A DNA stretch of 24,099 nucleotides. It comes from JBDTMT01 sp033764095. Lineage in GTDB: Bacteria > Desulfobacterota > Binatia > HRBIN30 > CADEER01. Position 1 is the stretch's first letter. Each line of letters starts with the position of its first letter. Under the pieces are notes generated by a model that did not search any database, had not been told where the DNA came from, and was given only the letters and a program-made list of their open reading frames with translations. The translations under genes were made by a program, and so were the position numbers. The stretch is from assembly GCA_033764095.1 (NCBI GenBank), contig JANRJF010000350.1:1-24099 (forward strand), in the 5' to 3' direction. Positions 8,184 through 15,440 of this stretch are shown here, piece after piece.

Positions 8184-8188
8184 CCTCC
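8184..8188 (-). promoter_or_regulatory. Ribosome binding site of rmlC
   Basis: On the minus strand, GGAGG stands ten bases before ATG 8173. It is the clearest Shine-Dalgarno site in the window and decides the rmlC start against the upstream in-frame ATG at 8239. Confidence 0.6.
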
Positions 8189-8245
8189 GTGGAGATTGAT
8201 TCGGCGGCGGCTCTTAGTGCGCCCCGCCGGAGCGGTCAAACTGCT

Positions 8246-8324
8246 GGGGGTTAGGGGTTGGGGGTTGGGGGTTGGGAGTTGGCTTGGATTCAGATCGTCC
8301 GACTCAATCCCTAATCCCTAACCC
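8246..8324. repeat. Heptamer (GGGGGTT) inverted-repeat element
   Basis: Five in-phase 7-bp units run from 8246 to 8280 (GGGGGTT, AGGGGTT, GGGGGTT, GGGGGTT, GGGAGTT). The opposite arm at 8302-8324 has units AATCCCT, AATCCCT, AACCC. Together they can fold into an imperfect hairpin. The element is part of the gap of roughly 410 bases between rmlC and the divergent desaturase. No gene is seen in that gap; it holds this element, an octamer palindrome and a third heptamer run. G-runs on the + strand could in principle form a G-quadruplex. Confidence 0.75.
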
Positions 8325-8362
8325 GGCTTCGCCCGGCAATTCGTTGCCTCGACCAGCGCCGC

Positions 8363-8457
8363 GGACGAGGCTGTTACGCTGTCAGGCTGTTGGCTGTTAG
8401 GGCAGAAGAATCTGAGCCCCTAACAGCGAGCAGCCTAACAGCCTAACAGCCTCGTCC
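8363..8457. repeat. Octamer (GCTGTTAG-type) palindrome with 40-bp arms
   Basis: Arms 8363-8402 and 8418-8457 are reverse complements at 36 of 40 positions, with a 15-base loop (8403-8417). Each arm is mostly 8-bp units close to GGCTGTTA, framed by a shared outer GGACGA. It is a second copy of the unit found at 3033-3320, and it lies between heptamer arms on either side (8246-8324 and 8498-8531). Confidence 0.85.
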
Positions 8458-8497
8458 GTGCACTTCGCTGCTGAGGCACAGTGGCGGGCAAGCCCCC

Positions 8498-8531
8498 CAG
8501 CCCCTAACCCCCCGACTCCTGACTCCTCCCC
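8498..8531. repeat. Heptamer run, opposite-strand arm
   Basis: Five in-phase 7-bp units (CAGCCCC, TAACCCC, CCGACTC, CTGACTC, CTCCCC) give the reverse-complement sense of the G-rich heptamers at 8246-8280. It may be the distal arm of that element, separated from it by the octamer palindrome, or an independent degenerate copy. It ends 56 bases before the preferred desaturase start. Confidence 0.55.
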
Positions 8532-8587
8532 GCGCCGCGACTGCGCATTGAATGCCGCCGCGGCTGTGGCTAGCGTTCGGCGTGCCC

Positions 8588-9571
8588 ATGCGCTCCGCCG
8601 CCAGTCCCCTGCCGCAGCGCGCGGCGGCCGCCGCGCCGCGGTTGCCCGGCACGCCGGACCTGCGCAGCGTGCGCGACCAGCGCGGCGAGAGCTGTGCGGA
8701 GCTGGTGGCGCGCATGCGGCCCGACTACCGGCGCGCCTGGCTGGCGATCGGCGGCGCCTACCTGTGGATGGCGAGCGGCGTGCTCGCCGTGGCGCTGCTG
8801 GCGGCGTGGGGCGGCGGCGGCCGCGCGCTGCTGCTGGCGCCGCTGGCGGCGGTGTGGGTCGGCCTCGGCCTGCAGGCGCTGATCTGCTTCATGCACGAGG
8901 CGGCGCACTTCAACCTGCACGCCGACAAGCGCGCCAACGACTGGTTGGCCGACTGGCTCATCTGCCCGTGGGTCGGCGAGGCGATCCGCCACTACCGCAC
9001 GCTGCACTGGCAGCATCACCTGCACCTCGGCGGCGCCGGCGACACCGAGGTGTCGTATCGGCAGCGGCTCGGCTGGCGCTTCGTGCTCGAGTCGCTCACC
9101 GGCGTGCAGATGGTGCGCGTGCTGCTGCACCGCCAGTCGGCGAGCGAGCGCGGCGCCGGCGGTCCGGCGGCCGGCGCCGCGACGCGGCTGCGCGGCGTCG
9201 CCCTGCACCTGCTGGTGCTGGCGGTGCTCGGCTGGAGCGGCGGGGCGGCGGTGGCGCTCACCTGGGGCCTGGCGGCGGGCAGCGTCTACCCGTTCTGCAA
9301 CGCGCTGCGCCAGCTGCTGGAGCACCGCCCGTCGGCGGACGGCGCGCCGCTCGACGCGGTCAACCGGCTGTTCGGCACCGACCCGCTGTCGCGCGGCTTC
9401 GGCGCCGCCGGCTTCAACCGCCACCTGCTGCACCACTGGTGCCCGAGCGTCTCCTACACGCGCTTCGACGACCTCGAGGCCTACTTCTCCGACACGGCGC
9501 TGGCGCCCGAGCTGCAGGCGGCGCGCACCACGTACCGGGCGGCGGCGCGACGACTGTGGACACCGGCCTGA
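8588..9571 (+). CDS. Membrane fatty-acid-desaturase-family protein
   Basis: This 327-residue integral membrane protein has the three histidine clusters of the non-haem di-iron desaturase/hydroxylase superfamily: HEAAH (103-107), HWQHH (140-144) and HLLHH (279-283). Hydrophobic stretches lie at about 53-75 and 80-101, with more around 195-235. It would introduce a double bond or hydroxyl into a lipid or related substrate using O2. The substrate is unknown; a lipid carrier or a lipid part of the surface glycolipid is possible, but that is inference. ATG 8588 is chosen; an in-frame ATG at 8552 would add 12 residues, and neither has a good ribosome site. The following methyltransferase start lies inside its last codons, which points to coupled translation. 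Confidence 0.82.
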   Translation: MRSAASPLPQRAAAAAPRLPGTPDLRSVRDQRGESCAELVARMRPDYRRAWLAIGGAYLWMASGVLAVALLAAWGGGGRALLLAPLAAVWVGLGLQALICFMHEAAHFNLHADKRANDWLADWLICPWVGEAIRHYRTLHWQHHLHLGGAGDTEVSYRQRLGWRFVLESLTGVQMVRVLLHRQSASERGAGGPAAGAATRLRGVALHLLVLAVLGWSGGAAVALTWGLAAGSVYPFCNALRQLLEHRPSADGAPLDAVNRLFGTDPLSRGFGAAGFNRHLLHHWCPSVSYTRFDDLEAYFSDTALAPELQAARTTYRAAARRLWTPA

Positions 9572-10515
9572 GCGGCGCTGCGGCCGGCGCCGCGCCCTGC
9601 CCGGCCTGCGGCAGCGCCGCCACCGCCTTCTTCGCCTACGGCTGGGACAGCGAGTACTGCACCAGCCGCGAGCGCTTCGCCTACCGGCGCTGCGCCAGCT
9701 GCGCGACGCTCTTCCTGCACCCGCCGCCGCGCCAGCGGCTGCACGAGATCTACCCGGCCTCGTACTACTCGTTCGCCGGCGACCAGACCGCCGCGTCGTT
9801 CATCGGCCGCCTCAAGGCACGGCTCGACGGGCGGCTGTTCCGCCGGCTGCTGGCCGCCCTGCCGGGCGAGCGGCTGCGCGTGCTCGACGTCGGCGGCGGC
9901 AACGGCTGGCTGCTCGGCCAGGTGCGCGCGCAGGACGCGCGCGTCGTCGAGACGCACGAGGTCGACATCGACGAACAGGCGCGCGCCGCGGCGGAGCGCG
10001 CCGGGCACGTCTATCACTGCCTGCCGATCGAGCAGTTCGCGCCGGCGGTGCGCTTCGACCTGGTGGTGATGCTGAACATCATCGAGCACGTCGCCGATCC
10101 GGGCGGCGTGCTGCGCGCCGTCGCCGCGGCGCTGACCGACGACGGCGTGGTGCTGCTCAAGACGCCGAACACCGACACGCTCGACCGCCGCCTGTTCGCG
10201 CAGCACAACTGGGGCGGCTTCCATTGCCCGCGCCACTGGGTGCTGTTCACCGCGCCGGGATTCGCCGCCCTGGCGCGCCGCTGCGGCCTGCAGCCGGTGT
10301 GGATCCGCTACACCCAGGGCGCGCCGCAGTGGACCAACAGCGTGCTCGGCTGGCTCGCCGACCGCGGCTGGGTAGCGGTCAGCGCCGAGCGCCCGATGCA
10401 TCGGCATCCGCTGCACGCGCCGCTGCTCGCCGCTTTCGCCGCCTTCGACATGGCGCGCGCGCCGTTCGCCAAGACGGCGCAGATGTTCGTGCTGCTGCGC
10501 AAGGCGCGGCGCTAG
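9556..10515 (+). CDS. SAM methyltransferase with N-terminal zinc ribbon
   Basis: The 319-residue protein begins with CPAC (Cys15, Cys18) and RRCASC (Cys46, Cys49), a likely zinc ribbon. A class I methyltransferase domain follows, with motif I VLDVGGGNGW (109-118) and the later NIIEHVADPGG segment. A methyltransferase family 12/23-like fold with an N-terminal four-Cys cluster is common among sugar and lipid methyltransferases in polysaccharide loci. No ATG lies at a suitable place. GTG 9556 is chosen because it precedes the zinc ribbon and overlaps the desaturase stop by 16 bases. The C-terminus (MFVLLRKARR) is the usual last strand of the fold. Substrate unknown. Confidence 0.85.
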   Translation: MDTGLSGAAAGAAPCPACGSAATAFFAYGWDSEYCTSRERFAYRRCASCATLFLHPPPRQRLHEIYPASYYSFAGDQTAASFIGRLKARLDGRLFRRLLAALPGERLRVLDVGGGNGWLLGQVRAQDARVVETHEVDIDEQARAAAERAGHVYHCLPIEQFAPAVRFDLVVMLNIIEHVADPGGVLRAVAAALTDDGVVLLKTPNTDTLDRRLFAQHNWGGFHCPRHWVLFTAPGFAALARRCGLQPVWIRYTQGAPQWTNSVLGWLADRGWVAVSAERPMHRHPLHAPLLAAFAAFDMARAPFAKTAQMFVLLRKARR

Positions 10516-10527
10516 CCTCGACGTGAC

Positions 10528-10691
10528 GAAAGAATCCACCACAGAGGCACAGAGTGCACAGAGGAGAACGGTGCCTGGCGAGATCAGGCACGGTTTCCCG
10601 AACCCATTGCCGATGGCTTGGAGGGATGGCCGGTGTACGGAGCTGCGGCAGTGCTCTCGGAGGACTCCGTGCCTCTGTGGTGAGCTCTTTC
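10528..10691. repeat. 164-bp imperfect palindrome, CACAGAGG type, between convergent genes
   Basis: Arms at about 10528-10568 and 10651-10691 are inverted copies, best over CACCACAGAGGCAC and GAAAGA. The arms are 9-bp-type units (CAGAGGCAC, AGAGTGCAC). A small inner hairpin (GTGCCT/AGGCAC, about 10571-10591) lies inside. It fills the gap between two convergent methyltransferase genes, starting 13 bases after one stop and ending 7 bases before the other. A bidirectional transcription barrier is plausible but not shown. Confidence 0.75.
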
Positions 10692-10698
10692 TGTCAGA

Positions 10699-11364
10699 TC
10701 ACGGCGAGGTCGACACCGGGCGCGCCAGCACGAACATCTGCTTGCCGACCAGGCGCTGCGCCAGCGGCAGGCGCAGGTAGAGGCGGACGATCCAGCTCCA
10801 CTGCGGCAGCGCGCTCTTGGTGGTGAAGGGCAGGAAGCGCGGCCGCACCTCGCTGGCGGTGAAGCCGGCGAGGGCGAGGGCCTCGACCATCGAGACGTGG
10901 CTGAGCGCCAGGTGGTGGTCGAGGAAATCCCAGTATTCCTTGTAGGCGTAGTGGATGTTGGGCTGCAGGATCATCAGCCGGCCGTCCGGGCGCAGCACGC
11001 GGCGCGCCTCGCCGAGCACGGTGAGCAGCGCGGCGCTGTTCGGCAGGTGCTCGAAGAAGTTGCTGGCGAAGACGACGTCGACCGAGTCGTCGGGCAGCCA
11101 GTCGAGACGATCGGCGCTGCCGCAGTGCGCCTCGACGCCGGCGCCGGCCAGCTCGGCGATCTGCGGATTGCCGTCGACCGCGTACTTCTTCGCGCAGCGG
11201 ATGTGGTTGATGAACTCGCAGAAGCCGGCGCCGATATCGAGCACCGCGTCGCCGGGGCGCACGTAGCGCTGGAAGAAGTCGGCGCACAGCACCGCCCAGA
11301 GCTTGTCCTTGGCGGCGCGCTCGGCGGGATCGAAACGGTGTGCGTAGAGGGCGGGGGCGTCCAT
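10699..11364 (-). CDS. Class I SAM-dependent methyltransferase
   Basis: A 221-residue cytoplasmic methyltransferase. Motif I is VLDIGAGFCEF (41-51), the acidic strand-2 end is AVDGN, and NFFEHLPNS with the following ARRVLRPDGRLMIL are the usual strand 4-5 segments of methyltransferase family 11. The C-terminal half contains a WDFLDHHLALS segment seen in glycan-locus methyltransferases. ATG 11364 gives the natural N-terminus (MDAPALYAHRF). It is the last gene of a minus-strand run (epimerase, dehydrogenase, GT2, methyltransferase), 22 bases after the GT2 stop, so co-transcription is likely. The acceptor is unknown. Confidence 0.85.
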   Translation of the reverse strand: MDAPALYAHRFDPAERAAKDKLWAVLCADFFQRYVRPGDAVLDIGAGFCEFINHIRCAKKYAVDGNPQIAELAGAGVEAHCGSADRLDWLPDDSVDVVFASNFFEHLPNSAALLTVLGEARRVLRPDGRLMILQPNIHYAYKEYWDFLDHHLALSHVSMVEALALAGFTASEVRPRFLPFTTKSALPQWSWIVRLYLRLPLAQRLVGKQMFVLARPVSTSP

Positions 11365-11386
11365 GGTCAGTCGGCAATGGCGGAGG

Positions 11387-12130
11387 TCAGTGGGGAAATC
11401 CCCCCTGGCCCCCCTTTTCCAAAGGGGGGAGGACCACCGTGGCGCGGCGCAGGGCGAGCGCGTACCAGCGCAGGTAGCGCGGCAGCCAGCGCAGCAGCTT
11501 GAAGTTCGACTGGCCCTCGACGCGGTCGCGCCAGATGGTCGGCACCTCGCCGACCCGAAAGCCGGCGCGGTGCGCCTTGACGGTGATCTCCAGCGCCAGC
11601 TCGAAGCCGACGTCGCTCTCGATCGGCAGGCGCTCGAGCATGCTGCGGCGGTAGAGCTTGAAGGCGCTGGTCGGGTCGCTGGTCGGCAGGCCGGCGAACC
11701 AGTTCAGGCTGCGGCCGGCGGTGCGCGAGAGGAAGTTCTTCAGCGGCGGGCCGCCGATCTGCTGGCCGCCCGGCATGTAGCGCGAGGCGGCGACCACGTC
11801 GGCGCCGGCTTCCAGTTTGGCGAGCATGCGGGCGATGTCGTCGACGTCGTCCGACGCATCCGCCATCGTCACCAGCACGGCCTCGCCGCGCGCCGCGGCG
11901 AAGCCGGCGCGCATCGCCAGCGCCGGCCCGCGGCCGAGCGTGTTGTGCACGGCGCGGATCGCCGGGAAGCGCTGCCGCAGGTCGTCGACCACCGGCACGG
12001 TCGGATCGTTCGCCTCGTCGTGCACGACCAGGATCTCGTGCGGCGCCGGCGCGCGCGTCGCCAGCGTTTCCAGCGTCGCGCGGGCGTTCTCGCCCTCGCG
12101 GTAGACGGGCACGACGATCGAGAGCAGCAC
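11387..12130 (-). CDS. GT2 glycosyltransferase, dolichyl/polyprenyl-phosphate mannosyltransferase-like
   Basis: A 247-residue protein in the DPM1-like branch of GT2, which moves a sugar from a nucleotide donor to polyprenyl phosphate or a similar acceptor. Motifs: LLSIVVPVYREGEN (2-14), ILVVHDEAND (33-42), the metal site around DASDD (91-95), SDPTSAFKLYRR, and the family's acceptor-side segment WRDRVEGQSNFKL. GTG 12130 is chosen because it directly precedes the first strand; an in-frame ATG at 12166 would add 12 residues encoded entirely by AAAAGGC repeat DNA. The last 14 residues (LPPLEKGGQGGFPH) and the stop come from a C/G-run repeat at 11396-11430, so the natural C-terminus has probably been replaced. 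Confidence 0.84.
   Translation of the reverse strand: MLLSIVVPVYREGENARATLETLATRAPAPHEILVVHDEANDPTVPVVDDLRQRFPAIRAVHNTLGRGPALAMRAGFAAARGEAVLVTMADASDDVDDIARMLAKLEAGADVVAASRYMPGGQQIGGPPLKNFLSRTAGRSLNWFAGLPTSDPTSAFKLYRRSMLERLPIESDVGFELALEITVKAHRAGFRVGEVPTIWRDRVEGQSNFKLLRWLPRYLRWYALALRRATVVLPPLEKGGQGGFPH
11396..11430. repeat. C-run/G-run palindromic repeat inside the GT2 3' end
   Basis: The core is a perfect 9-bp stem, CCCCCCTTT (11409-11417) with AAAGGGGGG (11421-11429), and a 3-base loop. It is preceded by AAATCCCCCCTGG. This kind of palindrome occurs as a dispersed intergenic repeat in many unrelated bacteria, where translation across it gives PLEKGG-like peptides. Here it is translated on the minus strand as the last codons of the GT2 gene. 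Confidence 0.8.
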
Positions 12131-12143
12131 CGGGAAGAAAATC

Positions 12144-12234
12144 AAAAGGCAAAAGGCAAAAGGCAAAAGGCAAAAGTTCTGAGTCGAGCTCTCACTTTTG
12201 CCTTCTGCCTTTTGCTTTTTGCCTTTTGCCTTTC
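12144..12234. repeat. Heptamer (AAAAGGC) inverted-repeat element
   Basis: Arms 12144-12176 and 12195-12227 match as reverse complements at 31 of 33 positions around an 18-base loop. The right side carries part of another unit to about 12234. Each arm is four to five in-phase copies of AAAAGGC. It fills most of the 119-base gap between the nucleotide-sugar dehydrogenase and the GT2 gene and is strikingly A-rich for this window, which suggests an origin unlike the surrounding genes. Confidence 0.88.
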
Positions 12235-12249
12235 AGACCTCACGAGTCG

Positions 12250-13470
12250 TCAGTCGGCGAGCGAGAACACGATCCGATTGGTACCGAGCATATTCCAGAT
12301 GTCGCAGACGATGGCGTTCGGCTTGGCGATCTTGCGCAGCGACTCGACACTCAAGCTGTTGAAGGCGGAGTGGTTCATCGACAGGAAGATCACCGCCGCG
12401 TCGCGCAGCGCCGCGTCGAGCGGCTCGTAGGGCAGGAAGGGATCGTGCAGGTGCAGGTCGGCGCCCTCCGCCAGCAGGATCTTCTTGAGCTTGAAGGCGA
12501 GCGAATTGCGCGTGTCGTCGATGTCCTTCTTGAACGACATGCCGAGCACCGCGACCTTGGCACCGTCGATCGGGGTGCGGGCGCGCACCTGCTCGACCAG
12601 GTAGGCCGGCGTCGTCTCGTGGATCTTCCAGGCGCTGGCGATCAGCTCGTTGTACGGGATCTTGCCGGTGAGGAAGAAGCCGTCCTTGTACAGGCACGGG
12701 CCGCCGGTGAGGCCGGGCGACTTGAGGCCGCCGCGCTTGTAGCCGCGGTTGACCGCGTCGATGATCGGGTAGACCTCGCGCCCGTGCTGGGCGGCGATCA
12801 TCATGAACTCGTTCGACACCGCGAAGTCGATGTAGCGGTACATGTTGCAGAACAGCTTGGCGAGCTCGGCGCTGCGCGCGTCGACCTGGATCACGGTCGG
12901 GGTCACCAGCGCGAAGAACGCCGCCGCGCGCGCGCTGCTGGCGGCGTCGACGCCGCCGACGATCTGCGGCACCTCGGGCAGCTCGGCGAACGACTTGCCC
13001 TCGGCGATGCGCTCCGGACAGAAGGCGAGAAACAGATCGCGGCCGATCTTGAAGTCGGTGCTGCGCTCGATCAGGCGGCCGAGGTGCTCGGTCGAGCCCG
13101 GCGCCACGGTGCTGCGCAGCACCAGCAACGTGCCCTGCTTGAGGTGCGGCAACGCCGCGCGCAGCAGGTTCTCGATGGGCAGGAAGATCGGGTTGTTGAA
13201 GTCGTCGACCGGCGTGCCGAGCGTGATGACGACGGTGTCGGCCTTGGCCAGCGCGCTGAGGTCGCTGCCGGCGAAGAAGCGCGAGCCGCGCGTCGCCGCC
13301 AGCGCCTCGGCGGCGCCCTCCTCGCGGAACGGCAGGCGCCCGGCGCCGAGCGCCTCGACGGTGGCGGCGTTGTTGTCGACGCCGTGCACCGTGCAGCCGC
13401 GGTCGGCGAGGAACAACGCGAACGGCAGCCCGACCCGGCCGAGGCCGACGACGGCGACGGATTGCGCCAT
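12250..13470 (-). CDS. UDP-glucose/GDP-mannose dehydrogenase family (WecC-like) nucleotide-sugar dehydrogenase
   Basis: This 406-residue enzyme would oxidise C6 of a nucleotide sugar to the uronate in two NAD+-dependent steps. The N-terminal NAD domain has VVGLGRVGLP (7-16), GTPVDD (84-89) and RSTVAPGST (118-126). CPERIAEGKSF (150-160) with ELPEVPQIVGG is the pattern of the UDP-N-acetylmannosamine dehydrogenase branch. Lys204 (ELAKLFCN) and the catalytic Cys258 in GGPCLYKD are present. The C-terminal domain has LGMSFKKDIDDTRNS. The exact substrate is not determined. ATG 13470 is used; GTG 13479 is a possible alternative that overlaps the epimerase stop. It is translated directly after the epimerase gene, so the two probably act on one sugar. 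Confidence 0.9.
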   Translation of the reverse strand: MAQSVAVVGLGRVGLPFALFLADRGCTVHGVDNNAATVEALGAGRLPFREEGAAEALAATRGSRFFAGSDLSALAKADTVVITLGTPVDDFNNPIFLPIENLLRAALPHLKQGTLLVLRSTVAPGSTEHLGRLIERSTDFKIGRDLFLAFCPERIAEGKSFAELPEVPQIVGGVDAASSARAAAFFALVTPTVIQVDARSAELAKLFCNMYRYIDFAVSNEFMMIAAQHGREVYPIIDAVNRGYKRGGLKSPGLTGGPCLYKDGFFLTGKIPYNELIASAWKIHETTPAYLVEQVRARTPIDGAKVAVLGMSFKKDIDDTRNSLAFKLKKILLAEGADLHLHDPFLPYEPLDAALRDAAVIFLSMNHSAFNSLSVESLRKIAKPNAIVCDIWNMLGTNRIVFSLAD

Positions 13471-13475
13471 CTCGC

Positions 13476-14408
13476 TCACGCCTTCCCGATGACCTCGCGC
13501 AGGCCGGTGGCGAAGTCGATCTGCGGCTCCCAGCCGAGCAGGCGCTTCGCCTTGCTGCCGTCCGGCACGCGGCGCTTCACGTCGGAGGGGAAGCCGGTGA
13601 CGAAGGTCGCCTTGAACGGCCGCTCGTCGCCCCACGCCGCGTAGATCTGCCTGGCGAGCTCGAGCATGGTGATCTCTTCCTCGTTGCCGAGGTTGAAGTC
13701 CTCGTTCACCGCCGCCGGATGATCGAGCGCCAGGACGATGCCGCGCGCGATGTCCTTGACGTGCGTGAAGCAGCGCGTCTGCGTGCCGTCGCCGAGCAGC
13801 TCGACCGGGTACTGGCCGCCGCGGATCTTCTTCACCAGGTCGGGGATGACGTGCGCGTCGCCGACCTCGTCGCCCGCCTCCTCCTCCGGTCCGATGGCGT
13901 TGAACGGGCGCAGGATCGAGTACTGGAGTCCGTACTGGTCGTGGAAGGCGCGGCAGTACCACTCGCCGATCAGCTTGCTGAACCCGTAGGCGGTAAACGG
14001 CGGCGGGATGACGCGCAGGTCCTCTTCCTTCGACGGGAAGCTGGTTGCCGACTCGAACACCATCGACGAGGAGACGAACAGCATGCGCTCCAGCCGTTCG
14101 GCCACCGCCGCCTCGAAGGTGTGCGAGTAGATCAGGTTGTTCTCGCTGAGGATCTCGGCCGGCAGCTTGTGGAAGTAGCCGATGCCGCCGATGCGCGCCG
14201 CCAGGTTGACGCAGGCGCGCGCCCCCTTGAACGCCTCGCGCGCCACGCCGGCCTGGGTGAGGTCGCCGCGGACGAACTCGACGCCGTCGGGCACGCGGCT
14301 CGACGGCTTGCTCATGTTGTCGACCACGCGCACCGCGTGGCCCTTGGCGCGCAACTGGCGCACCACTTCGCTGCCGATGAAGCCGCAGCCGCCCGTGACG
14401 ACGATCAT
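13476..14408 (-). CDS. NAD-dependent sugar epimerase/dehydratase (extended SDR)
   Basis: A 310-residue extended SDR enzyme acting on a nucleotide sugar. It has the dinucleotide loop TGGCGFIGS (5-13), NLAARIGGIGYF (68-79), the SSSMVFES strand with the catalytic Ser region (113-120), Tyr141 and Lys145 in YGFSKLIGE, and RPFNAIGP. The ARIGGIG segment recalls GDP-L-fucose synthase and GDP-mannose 3,5-epimerase more than GalE, so sugar and reaction are open. ATG 14408 is preceded by AAGAGGG. It is the first gene of the minus-strand run 14408-10699, and its stop lies 5 bases before the dehydrogenase ATG. Its promoter must lie in the repeat-rich gap upstream. Confidence 0.88.
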   Translation of the reverse strand: MIVVTGGCGFIGSEVVRQLRAKGHAVRVVDNMSKPSSRVPDGVEFVRGDLTQAGVAREAFKGARACVNLAARIGGIGYFHKLPAEILSENNLIYSHTFEAAVAERLERMLFVSSSMVFESATSFPSKEEDLRVIPPPFTAYGFSKLIGEWYCRAFHDQYGLQYSILRPFNAIGPEEEAGDEVGDAHVIPDLVKKIRGGQYPVELLGDGTQTRCFTHVKDIARGIVLALDHPAAVNEDFNLGNEEEITMLELARQIYAAWGDERPFKATFVTGFPSDVKRRVPDGSKAKRLLGWEPQIDFATGLREVIGKA

Positions 14409-14475
14409 GAACCCTCTTCTTGTGCGGGAGATGTGGTTGCGATCGCGAGACCTACGCTGCCGCCGACGCTTGGGT

Positions 14476-14639
14476 CAAGCGTGAGGCGGTGCGCCGGTGC
14501 GCCAGTGAGCCGGTGCGCCGGTGAGTGAAGCAGGGATCTGCTCGACTCGGCCGCGACGGGTCTACCATCGCACCGGCACACCGGCATACCGGCACACCGG
14601 CGCACCGGCGCACCGGCGCACCGCCTCACCACACGCTTG
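14476..14639. repeat. Octamer (GGTGCGCC) inverted-repeat element in a divergent gap
   Basis: The left arm (14476-14528) starts CAAGCGTGAGG and continues as 8-bp units GGTGCGCC, GGTGCGCC, AGTGAGCC, GGTGCGCC. The right arm (14569-14639) is the reverse complement with more copies (ACCGGCAC, ACCGGCAT, ACCGGCGC) and ends with CCTCACCACACGCTTG. The arms match well at the outer ends but differ in copy number, as expected from slippage. It takes up most of the 267-base gap between the divergent epimerase and methyltransferase genes; no gene is seen in the gap. Confidence 0.85.
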
Positions 14640-14675
14640 CCTGTCTGCCCCGCGACAGGGCAGTGTCGAGCGTTC

Positions 14676-15436
<761 letters not shown>

Positions 15437-15440
<4 letters not shown>

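Noticed and set aside
8246..8280. G-run heptamers as a CRISPR-like array
   Set aside because: Units are 7 bp and contiguous with no spacers; no cas genes are present.
14467..14481. CGCTTG/CAAGCG mini-palindrome with TTGACC as a -35 box for the epimerase gene
   Set aside because: No acceptable -10 is found at normal spacing, and the site forms the border of the octamer repeat.
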